A DNA stretch of 64,000 bases from DASQPR01 sp035713725 (GTDB lineage Bacteria > Actinomycetota > Actinomycetes > Mycobacteriales > Micromonosporaceae), in assembly GCA_035713725.1 (NCBI GenBank), contig DASTMZ010000088.1, positions 25,035-89,034 of the forward strand, read 5' to 3'. A program made the position numbers and the translations under genes. Within the stretch, counting starts at the first letter, position 1. The number at the start of each line of letters is the position of its first letter. This document shows, piece by piece, positions 26,572 to 35,466 of the stretch. The notes under the pieces were generated by a model. It was given only the letters and a program-made list of their open reading frames with translations. It did not search any database and was not told the DNA's origin.

Positions 26572-28710
26572 TCACCCCGCCGACAGGCCGGTCTCCGCCA
26601 CCCGTGGCAACACGCGGGCAACCGGCTTCGGCAGCCACCAGTTCGCCGCGCCGAGCAACTCCATCAGCGACGGGACGAGGACCATGCGCACCACCGTCGC
26701 GTCCAGCAGCACCGCGATGCCGAGGCCGAGACCGAACTGCTTGACCGCGATCTCCGGCGTGGCGAGGACGGACAGGAACACGGTAACCATGATCGCGGCG
26801 GCCGCGGTGATGATGCGCGCGGTGTGCGCGAGCCCGCGCGCGACCGCCTCGCGGGTGTCGGCGCCGGCGTCGTATTCCTCGCGGATCCGGGAGATCAGGA
26901 ACACCTCGTAGTCGGTGGAAAGCCCGAACAGGATCGGGAAGATGAACAGCGGGACCCAGGTGGTGATCGGCGTCGGTTCTGGGAAGCCGAGCTGGTGACC
27001 GAGCCAGCCCCACTGCACGATGGCGGTCAGCACGCCATATGCGGCGCCTGTCGACAACAGCGTCATCAGCGCCGCCTTGAGCGCGATGGTCACCGATCTG
27101 ACGAGGATCACGAACAGGATTAGCGACAGCCCGATGACCACCGTGATCAGCCACGGCAGCCGTACGCCGACCGCGTCGGCGAAGTCGACCGTACCGGCGT
27201 TCGGGCCCCCGACATGTACCACGACGCCGGTACCCGCCACCGCGGCCGGAATCACGTCGTCGCGCAGCCGATGCAGGAGATTAGTGGTCGCGACGTCGTG
27301 TATCGCGGTCCGCGGGTACGCGATGAACAGCGCCGCCTCACCATCGCTGCTGCGCTGCACCGGCGTCACCGCCGCCACACCCGGTGTGGCGTGCACCGCC
27401 CTGGCAACCTGATCGAGACTCTCCCCGGACGGCACGGTCGCCGCGATGATCAGTGGCGCGTTGAAGCCCGGACCGAACCCGTCGGCCAGGATCTTCTGCG
27501 CGGTGTAACCCGACGTATTGTGCGGTTCGGTGGTGTTGTCCTCGAAGCTCAGTCGCATCGACAGCGCGGGCGCGGCGAGGATCAGCATCAGCAAGGCACC
27601 GAGCACGAGACCGGTCACCGGCCGGCGTTGGATCGCGCGCGCCCACCGCTCGGCGACCGGTGACCGGGCCGCGGTCCGCCCGAGGTAGGGCAACCGCAGG
27701 CGGTCGATGTTCCGTCCGGCGAAGCCGAGCAGCGCGGGCAACAGCGTGAGCGCGCTGGCCATGGTCGCGGCGACCGTCACGCATGCGGCGACCGCGGTCG
27801 CGTTCAGCAGCGGCTGCGCCATCACGAAAAGCCCGAGCATCGCGACGATCACCGTCGCGCCGGCGAACAGGACGGACCGACCAGCCGTCGCCAGCGCGGT
27901 CACGGTGGCATCCTCGGGTTCGGCGCCGGTGGCGAGCTGTTCGCGATATCTCGTCACGATCAGCAGCGCGTAGTCGATGCCGACGCCGAGGCCGAGCAGC
28001 GTCGACACGATCGGGCTGAAGGACGGCGCGGGGATCAGGTGGCCGATCAGGAAGATCAGCGCGAGTCCCGAGGCGATGCCGAACACCGCGGCGGCCATGG
28101 TCAGGCCCATCGCGAGCAGCGAACCGAACGCGATCAGAATGACGATCATCGCGGCCACGCCGCCGATGCCGTCCGAAGCACCACCGTACGGCGTGTCGAC
28201 CGACACCACGTCGGGACCGCCGACCGCGAACGTGATGCCGCTGCCGCTCGCGGCACGCGACCGGCTGATCAGATTCTTGATGTCGGCGGTCGGAACTTGC
28301 GGCTGGTCGGACTGCACCGTGGCGAACGCGGTGCGGCCGTCCGCGCTGACCTGTCCCGGACGGTCGTAGGGCGACGCGACACCGGTGATGTTCGGCAGCG
28401 ACGCGGCGTAAGCGAGCAGCGGATCGACGCGAGACCGCACGGTGGCTGCGTTGACGCCCTGGTCGGCGCGCACCGCGACGGTCAGTGAACTGCCGTTGCT
28501 CGACGGGAAGTGGTCGGCCAGGATGGCCTGCGCGCGACCGGAGTCCGACGACCCGCCCGCGAAGTCGTTGTCTGCGGCCGCCGCGTAGGTGATGCCGAGT
28601 ACGAGCACCGCGATCGTGCCGAGCACCCACATGAGCAGCACGAACCGTCTGCGTCGGTAACAGAACCGCGCGACGCGCTGCAGTGCCGTGTGTCGCTCCG
28701 CCCCCGTCAT
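26572..28710 (-). CDS. MMPL family RND-type transporter
   Basis: This 712-residue membrane protein has two RND-like halves, each with a large extracytoplasmic loop and a six-helix bundle. Asp-Tyr pairs of the proton relay occur in GVGIDYALLIVTRYREQLATG and GLSTDYEVFLISRIREEYDAGADT. The length matches actinobacterial MMPL proteins that export lipids, siderophores or drugs. It ends 53 bases upstream of the hydrolase start and probably shares its transcript. The substrate cannot be deduced. Confidence 0.94.
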   Translation of the reverse strand: MTGAERHTALQRVARFCYRRRRFVLLMWVLGTIAVLVLGITYAAAADNDFAGGSSDSGRAQAILADHFPSSNGSSLTVAVRADQGVNAATVRSRVDPLLAYAASLPNITGVASPYDRPGQVSADGRTAFATVQSDQPQVPTADIKNLISRSRAASGSGITFAVGGPDVVSVDTPYGGASDGIGGVAAMIVILIAFGSLLAMGLTMAAAVFGIASGLALIFLIGHLIPAPSFSPIVSTLLGLGVGIDYALLIVTRYREQLATGAEPEDATVTALATAGRSVLFAGATVIVAMLGLFVMAQPLLNATAVAACVTVAATMASALTLLPALLGFAGRNIDRLRLPYLGRTAARSPVAERWARAIQRRPVTGLVLGALLMLILAAPALSMRLSFEDNTTEPHNTSGYTAQKILADGFGPGFNAPLIIAATVPSGESLDQVARAVHATPGVAAVTPVQRSSDGEAALFIAYPRTAIHDVATTNLLHRLRDDVIPAAVAGTGVVVHVGGPNAGTVDFADAVGVRLPWLITVVIGLSLILFVILVRSVTIALKAALMTLLSTGAAYGVLTAIVQWGWLGHQLGFPEPTPITTWVPLFIFPILFGLSTDYEVFLISRIREEYDAGADTREAVARGLAHTARIITAAAAIMVTVFLSVLATPEIAVKQFGLGLGIAVLLDATVVRMVLVPSLMELLGAANWWLPKPVARVLPRVAETGLSAG

Positions 28711-28879
28711 GGCCGCTCCTCGAGATCGCCCGGTTCTGCGTCAACATCTGACGCCGTGCATCGGGCGGCACCTCGCCGTCGTGACCGCCACCGGCAAGAA
28801 TATGGCGGGCAACCGACGACGAGCGTCAAGCCGTTATCCCGGGCGCACGTCTCACAGCTGAGCTACAGGGAGGTCGTAG

Positions 28880-30019
28880 GTGGTCACGTCGAGTCAGACG
28901 TTGCGCGTCGGCATGGTCGGCTACGCGTTCATGGGTGCCGCGCATTCCCAGGCGTGGCGCACCGTTGGCCGGGTGTTCGACCTGCCGCTGCACGTTGAGA
29001 TGGTCGCGGTGGCCGGCCGCGACGCCGCGGCGGTAGCCCGCGCGGCCGACCGACTCGGTTGGCAGGAACACACTACGGACTGGCGTGACCTGGTCGCTCG
29101 CGACGACATCGACCTCGTTGACGTCTGCACACCGGGCGACACCCACGCCGAGATCTCTATCGCCGCGCTGCGGGCCGGTAAGCACGTGCTGTGCGAGAAA
29201 CCACTGGCCAATTCGGTGGCCGAGGCCGAGGCGATGGTCGCGGCCGCGGACACGGCACGACAAGCGGGGGTACGGGCAATGTGCGGTTTCAACTACCGTC
29301 GCGTACCCGCCGTGACCCACTTACGGAACCTGATCGCGGCCGGTCGGCTCGGCACGATTCGGCACGTACGGGCGGCGTACCTGCAGGATTGGCTCGCGGA
29401 CGCGAGCGCGCCGATGGTGTGGCGGCTGGACCGACAGCAGGCCGGGTCGGGCGCGATCGGCGACATCGGGGCGCACATCGTGGACCTGACGCAGTTCGTC
29501 ACCGGGCAGGACATCCTCGCCGTAAGCGCGTTGACTCACACGTTCGTCCACCAGCGCCCACTGACGCGCGGCTCGACCGAGATGGGTGACGTGACCGTCG
29601 ACGACGCGGTGCTGTTCCATGCGCGACTGTCCGGCGGCGCGATCGCGAGCTACGAGGCGACGCGCTTCGCGACCGGACGACGCAACGCACTCCGTCTGGA
29701 GATCAACGGATCGCTCGGCTCGGCGGCGTTCGACCTCGAGCGGCTCGACGAGCTCGAGTTCTACGACGCCACCGCGCCCGCGACCGAGCAGGGCTTCACC
29801 CGCATCCTGGTCACCGAGCCACAGCATCCGTACATGTCGGCGTGGTGGCCACCGGGGCACATCATCGGATACGAGCACACGTTCACCCACGAGGTGCGCG
29901 ACCTGGTCGAGGCGATCGCGACCGGTACGGATCCGAGCCCGTCGTTCGCCGATGCGCTGCAGGTCCAGCGGGTGCTGGCGGCCTTGGCGACGCCCGGTGA
30001 GCTGACGCCGGTCGAGTAG
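28880..30019 (+). CDS. Gfo/Idh/MocA family oxidoreductase
   Basis: This 379-residue NAD(P)-dependent sugar-type dehydrogenase has an N-terminal Rossmann fold (RVGMVGYAFMGAAHSQAWRTV), the CTPGDTHAE loop and the EKPLANSVAEAEAM motif with the catalytic Lys. The C-terminal alpha/beta domain includes GSGAIGDIGAHIVDLTQFVTG, which supplies the catalytic His. The GTG at 28880 has a strong AGGGAGGT site 6 bases upstream. It is divergent from the MMPL gene across 169 bp. The polyol or sugar substrate is unknown. Confidence 0.93.
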   Translation: MVTSSQTLRVGMVGYAFMGAAHSQAWRTVGRVFDLPLHVEMVAVAGRDAAAVARAADRLGWQEHTTDWRDLVARDDIDLVDVCTPGDTHAEISIAALRAGKHVLCEKPLANSVAEAEAMVAAADTARQAGVRAMCGFNYRRVPAVTHLRNLIAAGRLGTIRHVRAAYLQDWLADASAPMVWRLDRQQAGSGAIGDIGAHIVDLTQFVTGQDILAVSALTHTFVHQRPLTRGSTEMGDVTVDDAVLFHARLSGGAIASYEATRFATGRRNALRLEINGSLGSAAFDLERLDELEFYDATAPATEQGFTRILVTEPQHPYMSAWWPPGHIIGYEHTFTHEVRDLVEAIATGTDPSPSFADALQVQRVLAALATPGELTPVE

Positions 30020-30073
30020 CTCGGTGCCCGGCCGGCCGGCGTCTGGGTGCCACAGCGGCCGTACCATCAGCAC

Positions 30074-30361
30074 GTGGCGGAGGGCCCGATCGACCTCAAC
30101 GACATCCTCGTCACCATCGGCCACCCGTATCGCGACATCGAGGTACCGCTGCCGACCTGGATCGCTCGCGGGCCAGGACCCCGACCGCTCGTACGGCCAA
30201 TGAGTGCACGATCACGCACCACCGGCAAACCCCTGCCGCTCTCGGTCATCCCCCTGCGTTACCGCAACAATGGGCAGTCCCGCCGCCTCATCCGAGACGG
30301 CCTGCTCGACGATCCGTGGCCACCGGACGACCAGCCCAACCAACCTGAGCCAGGAGCTTGA
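30074..30361 (+). CDS. hypothetical protein
   Basis: This protein of about 95 residues is predicted from GTG at 30074 (VAEGPIDLNDILVTIGHPYRDIEVPLPTWIA). The C-terminus is rich in Arg and Pro. I do not recognise a family and there is no signal or membrane segment. It sits just after the Gfo/Idh/MocA gene on the same strand and converges with the transglycosylase gene. It may be a real small protein, but the evidence is only the open frame and reasonable codon usage. Confidence 0.45.
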   Translation: MAEGPIDLNDILVTIGHPYRDIEVPLPTWIARGPGPRPLVRPMSARSRTTGKPLPLSVIPLRYRNNGQSRRLIRDGLLDDPWPPDDQPNQPEPGA

Positions 30362-30383
30362 CGCGTTCGCCAGACGCCGTTGC

Positions 30384-31295
30384 CTACCCGAGGCTGGCCT
30401 TCGCGTACTTGTTGGCCGCGTTGGTGACCTTGACGGCGTACGCGTCCGGAGCGTTGTACGCCGCCAGCCCAGCGCGCCAGCCGTCGACAGTGGACAGGTC
30501 ACGATTGTGTGCGCACAGGTAGTTCGCGGCAGTCAGCGCGGCATCGTCGATGTCCTCCGGGTTCGGTGTCCCACCGGTGGCGGAGACGCCCCACTTGAGC
30601 CAGGTGGACGGCAGGAACTGCATCGGCCCGACGGCGTGGTCCCAGTGGACGTCGCCATCCAGCCGTACGCCCTCGACCGTGGCGTGGATCGCCTTGTTGC
30701 CATGCGTGCCGTCCAACGCCGGACCGAGGATCGGCATGCTGGTCGTGCCGTCCGGCAGCAGGTGCGCGCCGCCGTGGCTGCCGTGACCAGATTCGATCGA
30801 CCCGATGCCGGCGAGCATCACCCACGACAAGTGGCAGCCCGGATTCGTCACGTTCGACATGAGCTGGGCGTCCGCGTACCCGGTCAGCGCCCGGGACGGG
30901 ATCCCGGTGCGCGTCGCGATCGAGTCGACCCACGACGCCGCGACCTGTACGGATGGCGGGCCGGCGGGTGGCTTCGCGGTGGCCGGTCCGGTCGGCGTCG
31001 CGGTGCCCGGCGGTCCGGCCGGTGCGGTCGTCGCCGGTGCCAGCGAAGCCGCGGCGGCCGGATCCATCGTGAGCGGTACGGCGCCGGCGATCACGTATTC
31101 GGTGGACCCGGCGTTGCGAGCGACGGCGAATTCGACCAGCCAACCGAGCCCGACGATGACGCCGAGGATGGCGACGATCCACACGAAGATCACGCCAGGC
31201 ACGACCCGCCCGGACGCGCGGCTGCCCCACTGGTCGTCACCGGCCCCGTGCACCACGACAACCATCATGCGTCGAATGCGCCACGGCTGCCGCAT
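30384..31295 (-). CDS. membrane-anchored lytic transglycosylase (SLT-type)
   Basis: This protein of about 303 residues has one N-terminal membrane segment (VVPGVIFVWIVAILGVIVGLGWLV), an Ala/Pro/Thr-rich linker, and a soluble lysozyme-like domain. It carries the catalytic Glu in AGIGSIESGHG and the MltB-like GPMQFLPSTWLKWGV, ending in NYLCAHNRDLSTVDGWRAGLAAYN. It should cleave peptidoglycan outside the membrane. An ATG at 31295 follows a G-rich stretch; a TTG at 31310 and a GTG at 31301 are alternatives. Confidence 0.9.
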   Translation of the reverse strand: MRQPWRIRRMMVVVVHGAGDDQWGSRASGRVVPGVIFVWIVAILGVIVGLGWLVEFAVARNAGSTEYVIAGAVPLTMDPAAAASLAPATTAPAGPPGTATPTGPATAKPPAGPPSVQVAASWVDSIATRTGIPSRALTGYADAQLMSNVTNPGCHLSWVMLAGIGSIESGHGSHGGAHLLPDGTTSMPILGPALDGTHGNKAIHATVEGVRLDGDVHWDHAVGPMQFLPSTWLKWGVSATGGTPNPEDIDDAALTAANYLCAHNRDLSTVDGWRAGLAAYNAPDAYAVKVTNAANKYAKASLG

Positions 31296-31361
31296 CCGCA
31301 CCCCGCACAATGGCGCTTAACCGGCCGTCGACCTGCCCGTATATCGATGTGTCGATGTTTG

Positions 31362-32000
31362 TTAGGACCGGGCGTCTACCGGGATCTGCTTGGCCCATCG
31401 GACCTCCCCGTCGCGCTCATAGAACACGCCGACGACCAAGCGGTTCATGGCATCGGGATCCGATGCGAGGTCCTCACCGGCGAACACGATCGTGAGTGAG
31501 CCGGTGGCCGCCGCCGGTACCCCGGTCTCGAGCGAAGTGTTCGGCACGCTGCCGTCGCCGTAGCTCGTACCGGCGAGCCACGGGTAATGCTGCGACAGCG
31601 GTTCGTAGCTGCCTCCCCAGCCGAATCCACCGACGTCGACACCTGCGGCCCACGCCTCGCTGGGCTGCAGCGTCGGCCCGCCGGACTGGCTGAGCACCAC
31701 GAAGTCGTAGTAACCGTCGTGCGCGCGACGGTCCGGTCCGCTCCACCGCACGCGTACCACCAGGCTTGTGGCGTCCACGGCCTGTTGTTTGGACGGCCCG
31801 CCGAGTGCGACGACCGTGGCCGCGTACGACGACTTGTCCACGAGGCGGAGGTCGGCGGCGAGCGTCACGCCATCCCCGCCATGCGCCCACTCCGCCTTCC
31901 GGTCGGCGGTTCGGACCATGGTGACGGTCACGGAGACGATCACCGCGGCAACCGCCACCGAGATGCAGAGCACAAACATCGCCACGTAGCGGTAACGCAT
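31362..32000 (-). CDS. hypothetical membrane-anchored protein
   Basis: This 212-residue protein has an N-terminal hydrophobic anchor (YVAMFVLCISVAVAAVIVSVTVTMV) followed by an extracytoplasmic beta-rich domain with no cysteine pair or recognised family. The ending TIVFAGEDLASDPDAMNRLVVGVFYERDGEVRW resembles a sandwich domain. It is divergent from the MerR gene and shares the 120-bp region holding the MerR palindrome, so co-regulation is possible. No function can be given. Confidence 0.75.
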   Translation of the reverse strand: MRYRYVAMFVLCISVAVAAVIVSVTVTMVRTADRKAEWAHGGDGVTLAADLRLVDKSSYAATVVALGGPSKQQAVDATSLVVRVRWSGPDRRAHDGYYDFVVLSQSGGPTLQPSEAWAAGVDVGGFGWGGSYEPLSQHYPWLAGTSYGDGSVPNTSLETGVPAAATGSLTIVFAGEDLASDPDAMNRLVVGVFYERDGEVRWAKQIPVDARS

Positions 32001-32067
32001 GCATCACATGATGAGGGTTCCGCGCTCGCCACGCCGTACCCGCCGGGTTGGGTTGAAGATTAGATGG

Positions 32068-32078
32068 AGCACGGTGCT
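32068..32078. promoter_or_regulatory. secondary palindrome upstream of merR gene
   Basis: AGCAC-G-GTGCT is a perfect 5-bp inverted repeat immediately before the TTGACC box and the larger MerR-type palindrome. It may be a second operator or coincidental. Confidence 0.3.
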
Positions 32079-32099
32079 TGACCCTCACACCGTGTGAGG
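32078..32099 (+). promoter_or_regulatory. MerR-type operator: TTGACC box with perfect palindrome
   Basis: CCTCACAC-C-GTGTGAGG (32083-32099) is a perfect 8-bp inverted repeat starting at the end of a TTGACC -35-like box (32078-32083). The start codon at 32119 is only 20 bases beyond. TipA/MerR regulators bind such palindromes inside overlong spacers of their own promoters, so autoregulation is inferred. The -10 box is poor. Confidence 0.65.
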
Positions 32100-32118
32100 C
32101 CACAAGGTGGGTGATGCC

Positions 32119-32949
32119 ATGTTCACCATCGGAGACTTCGCCAAGCTGGGCCGGGTGTCGATCAGGATGCTGCGGCACTACGACGCGATCGGTCTGTTAC
32201 GGCCGGCCGCTGTGGATGCCGCGAGCGGATACCGCTTCTACGAGGCGGCCCAGCTTCATCGACTGAACCGCATCATCGCGCTCAAGGACCTTGGGTTCAC
32301 GCTCGATCAGGTCGGCACGATCCTCGACGACAAGATCGACACGTTGGAACTGTCCGGCATGCTCCGGCTCCGGCGTGCCCAGCTCGAGGCTCAGGTCAAC
32401 GCGGACAGCGCGCGGCTCGCATCGATCGCGGCGAGGCTCCGGCTCATCGAGAAGGAGGGCAACATGCCTACCGCTGATGTCGTCGTCAAGCCGATCCCAC
32501 CGATCCGCATCGCCGAATTGTCCGGCGTCGCAGGCGGCTACGGTCCGGAACACATCACGCCGACGATCGGACCGCTCTACGACGCGCTGATGTGCGCGCT
32601 CGGCGAGGCCGGCGTGACACCGATCGGTGCACCGGTCGCGTATTACGAGCCGGAGGCGGGCGACACGAGCGACGCCGTCGTCGTACACGCCGGCATGCCG
32701 GTTAACGTGTCGGGCGGCGACGGGTACGCGTTCGACGTCGTCGACCTCGCACCGGTCACCGCCGCGGCGACGCTCATTCACCGCGGCCCGATGGACGACG
32801 TGATGCAGAGCCTTCAGGGACTCGCGACGTGGATCGAGGACAACGGGTACCGGCCGGTCGGGTATCACCGCGAGCTGTATGTCGACTACGACCCGAGCAA
32901 GCCCGAGGACGGCGTCACGGAGCTTCAGATCGAGATCGTGAAGGCGTAA
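32119..32949 (+). CDS. MerR-family regulator with GyrI-like effector-binding domain
   Basis: This 276-residue regulator has an N-terminal MerR winged-helix (MFTIGDFAKLGRVSIRMLRHYDAIGLLRPAAVDAASGYRFYEAAQL), a dimerisation coiled coil (about residues 80-120), and a C-terminal GyrI/AraC effector-like domain (KPIPPIRIAELSGVAGGYGPEHI onwards, ending REVLYVDYDP-like). This is the BmrR/TipAL-type layout that senses small hydrophobic molecules. The ATG at 32119 was chosen over a GTG at 32107 because the MFTIGDFAKLG start is standard and AAGGTGG lies 8 bases upstream. A perfect palindrome lies upstream. Confidence 0.93.
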   Translation: MFTIGDFAKLGRVSIRMLRHYDAIGLLRPAAVDAASGYRFYEAAQLHRLNRIIALKDLGFTLDQVGTILDDKIDTLELSGMLRLRRAQLEAQVNADSARLASIAARLRLIEKEGNMPTADVVVKPIPPIRIAELSGVAGGYGPEHITPTIGPLYDALMCALGEAGVTPIGAPVAYYEPEAGDTSDAVVVHAGMPVNVSGGDGYAFDVVDLAPVTAAATLIHRGPMDDVMQSLQGLATWIEDNGYRPVGYHRELYVDYDPSKPEDGVTELQIEIVKA

Positions 32950-33080
32950 CGGGAGTCTGGGTCAGCACGGCGCCTGCCCTCGGGTGGGCGCCGTGTCGAC
33001 GTTTCGTCGCGTTCGCGGTCGCGCGAGCCGCTCGCTCACATCGCGCCGAAAGTGTCCGGCAGGGTGCGTACGCTGCCGGC

Positions 33081-33452
33081 ATGGACATGAAGATCGAGCT
33101 CGTGGCGGTGCCCGTGACGGACGTCGACCGGGCCAAGTCGTTCTATGTCGACCAGGTCGGGTTCCACGCCGATCATGACTATCAAGTGCACGAGAACCTT
33201 CGGTTCGTGCAGCTGACGCCGCCCGGATCGGCGTGTTCGATCGTCATCGGCACGGGCACCACCACGATGGCGCCCGGCTCGCAGAAGGGCTTGCAGGCGG
33301 TGGTCGAGGACGTGGCCGCGATCCGCGCCGACCTGATCGGACGCGGCGTCGACGCGAGCGACGTCGACGTACAACCGTGGGGGTCGTTCGTGACGTTCAG
33401 CGATCCGGACGGCAACACCTGGGCGCTGCAACAGATACCGCCACGCGGCTGA
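33081..33452 (+). CDS. VOC (glyoxalase/bleomycin resistance) family protein
   Basis: This 123-residue vicinal-oxygen-chelate protein has two beta-alpha-beta-beta-beta modules: VAVPVTDVDRAKSFYVDQVGF and FVTFSDPDGNTWALQQIP. It may be a dioxygenase-like or antibiotic-binding protein; the metal ligands are not clear enough to decide. ATG at 33081 gives the standard N-terminus; the open frame extends upstream without homology. It stands 131 bases after the MerR gene on the same strand. Confidence 0.88.
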   Translation: MDMKIELVAVPVTDVDRAKSFYVDQVGFHADHDYQVHENLRFVQLTPPGSACSIVIGTGTTTMAPGSQKGLQAVVEDVAAIRADLIGRGVDASDVDVQPWGSFVTFSDPDGNTWALQQIPPRG

Positions 33453-33465
33453 CTGCGTCGCATCC

Positions 33466-33999
33466 TCACGACACGCTCAGCGTGCCGAGCAAATCGGTGA
33501 ACATCACCGAGGGTCCGGGCGCGCCGGTGGCGCTGCAGTTGTCCGTCGTGGCGGCCGTACCCAGGAAATAAATGTCGAGTATGCCGGGTGCGCTCGGCGT
33601 GAAGGCAAGCGTGACGTCGTCGGCGTCGGCCGGGTGCGCGGTCGCCTGTGCGACGACCTGCGCGAGCACCGCGCTGTCGGGCTGCGCGTCGTCGTTCGGG
33701 TCGGTGGTCGTGGTGCTGTCGCGATGCGCCAGGACGAGAAGCCCGGACGCCAGCCGCGAGCCGTCGACCGCCGCGTATGTCGCGGTCAGGCCGATGGGTA
33801 CGCCAACCGACGCCGGTACGTCCGGGCGGGTGCCGTTCGAAACCGGGTGACCGGCGAGCTCCACCCTCGGCAACGAGCACCCCGGTCGCGAGCCAGCGTC
33901 CGAATCGGCGTTGCGCGAGGCGGCGGTGCATCCGGAGATCAGGACGGCACAGCATGCGGTCGTGATGATGAGCCGACGCCCGTTGGTTTGACGCAACAC
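33466..33999 (-). CDS. hypothetical secreted lipoprotein
   Basis: This protein of about 177 residues, read from GTG at 33999, has an Arg-rich start, a hydrophobic segment (LIITTACCAVLISGC) and a lipobox-like ISGC near residue 23. The mature part is beta-rich, with a segment GILDIYFLGTAATTDNCSATG near the end. I recognise no family. The start is uncertain because the open frame extends far upstream, but only this start places the signal peptide at the N-terminus. It is convergent with the VOC gene. Confidence 0.65.
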   Translation of the reverse strand: MLRQTNGRRLIITTACCAVLISGCTAASRNADSDAGSRPGCSLPRVELAGHPVSNGTRPDVPASVGVPIGLTATYAAVDGSRLASGLLVLAHRDSTTTTDPNDDAQPDSAVLAQVVAQATAHPADADDVTLAFTPSAPGILDIYFLGTAATTDNCSATGAPGPSVMFTDLLGTLSVS

Positions 34000-34201
34000 G
34001 CAACGAGTGTCGTCCGGCGTATCGATCGGCGCCAGTACACGCGCCGCATCGGCAGAAGAGCGCTTGGCGTCGCGTCGCCGGGCCTCGTTCGCGTCGCGGT
34101 GGCCTCGCCGCTTCGCGGTTGCCTCGCCGCGCTGGCCGACGGCGAATGGCCCCCTATTCTGGCCCCTCCCCTGGCGGCTCGCAGACACTACCGTCGATGT
34201 T

Positions 34202-34482
34202 GTGCAGGCGTTGCGCGACGAGACGGCCGCCGAGCCGATGCGGGACCTGGCGGACGACCTTCGTGAATGTGCCCGCGACGCAGCGGTGGCGTCGGCGCGG
34301 CTGCTGGCCGCGGTCGTCGTGGTCGCCGACGGGGCCAAGCCGGGCTTCGGCGCCGACGAGGTCGCGTTCGCGCTGACATGGACCCAGTCGGCGGCCCGCT
34401 TGCCCAGCCGGCGCCCGGCGTACTGGTCTGGACATCACCAACCGGCCACGCCTACCGGCGGGATCCCGACCCGCCGTGACGG
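34202..34482 (+). pseudogene. decayed DUF222/HNH endonuclease remnant
   Basis: The reading from GTG 34202 gives RDETAAEPMRDLADDLRECARDAAVASARLLAAVVVVAD and DEVAFALTWTQSAA, which resembles the start of a DUF222 (13E12-repeat) protein. In another frame, up to a stop at 34479, the sequence ends GVLVWTSPTGHAYRRDPDPP, the tail typical of the HNH end of the same family. About 300 expected residues are missing and the two ends are out of frame, so this looks like an internal deletion with frameshift. The family is known for genome-wide multi-copy mobile-like paralogues in actinomycetes. Confidence 0.65.
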
Positions 34483-34516
34483 CCGACCGCCGGATCATGG
34501 CGCGCGTCCGGTGGCC

Positions 34517-34987
34517 TCATGACACGAAGGGCGATCCCGACAACAGTTCGGGATCCACGCCGACGCCGACGGCGCGGTCGTCGATGGCGCGCCACAGCGA
34601 CCACGTCGCGTCGAAGCGCGCCGACGGATCCGCCCCGCCGTCGAGCACGACGCGGATGAGTGGCATGAGCTCTCCCGCGGCCGGATCGCGGGCCAGTGCG
34701 GACGGCAGCCACTTGTCGGCGGGGTACGGCTCATCACGAGCGAGCAGCCAGAACCGTGCGGCGTGGCGGACGCAGCGTGCCGCCGCCAGGTTCTGCGCGA
34801 GCCGGTCGGACCGTGCCAGGGTCGCCGCCACCTCGTTGCGGGCCATCCGGAATCGCAGGTACGCCGCATCGCGAAGCGCTCGACAGCGCTGTGCGAAGGC
34901 AGCCGCCACCTGCCGACGGTACGGCTCACCGACGCCCGCCTCGACGCGCAGCGCGACGGCGTGCCGCAGGTCGTACGCCCAGATCAC
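34517..34987 (-). CDS. C-terminal part of a split nucleotidyltransferase-like protein
   Basis: This piece of 156 residues begins VIWAYDLRHAVALRVEAGVGEPYRRQVAAAF and is helical. It overlaps the upstream nucleotidyltransferase fragment by GTGA. It probably continues the upstream piece: shifting the frame at a GGGGCGGGC run near 34990-35000 would join GPAGLPIATATG directly to GDVIWAYDLRHAV. It is therefore either the second half of a frameshifted gene or a genuine coupled partner. No catalytic motif of its own is seen. Confidence 0.6.
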   Translation of the reverse strand: MIWAYDLRHAVALRVEAGVGEPYRRQVAAAFAQRCRALRDAAYLRFRMARNEVAATLARSDRLAQNLAAARCVRHAARFWLLARDEPYPADKWLPSALARDPAAGELMPLIRVVLDGGADPSARFDATWSLWRAIDDRAVGVGVDPELLSGSPFVS

Positions 34988-35334
34988 GTCGCCCGCCCCG
35001 TCGCCGTCGCGATGGGTAGCCCGGCCGGACCGTACACGTTGATATCGACGCCCTGGGCGCGACGGACCACGCGGAATCCGACCAGATCACCTGGCAGCAC
35101 GTCGGATGGGCGATCCACGCGGAAGATCTGGTCCAAGCGCGACCGGCTCGTGATGCGACGCTCGTCCTCCGACGGGTCGGCGCAGCTGAGCACGATGGTG
35201 TCCCAGTCGGACAGATCGTCGTCGAATCCAGTCGCCCGTGACCCGACGAGATACCAGTCACCGGCGGCCACCACCTGTCGAAGCTCCGCGTCGGCGAACG
35301 CATCCCGCGCCAGATTCTCGATCGACGACACCAC
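34984..35334 (-). CDS. N-terminal part of a split nucleotidyltransferase-like protein
   Basis: From GTG 35334 this 116-residue piece contains the pol-beta-type nucleotidyltransferase core YLVGSRATGFDDDLSDWDTIVLSC, with the G-S and D-x-D pattern, then a beta region ending GVDINVYGPAGLPIA. Antibiotic-modifying or DUF4037-like enzymes need further helical domain, which appears in the next, overlapping frame. A second GTG at 35331 is possible. It is divergent from the YceI gene across 130 bp. Confidence 0.65.
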   Translation of the reverse strand: MVSSIENLARDAFADAELRQVVAAGDWYLVGSRATGFDDDLSDWDTIVLSCADPSEDERRITSRSRLDQIFRVDRPSDVLPGDLVGFRVVRRAQGVDINVYGPAGLPIATATGRAT

Positions 35335-35466
35335 CGGCGCATTCTCGCTGCGATGGTCCACGTGGTCCAACCAAATCGCGAACCTCGATGCTGTTCGCAC
35401 TACGATTTGCTTCGGCGCCCGCGGCCGACCGCGGCAGCCCGCACCCCACCAACGGAGGTCCTCAAC

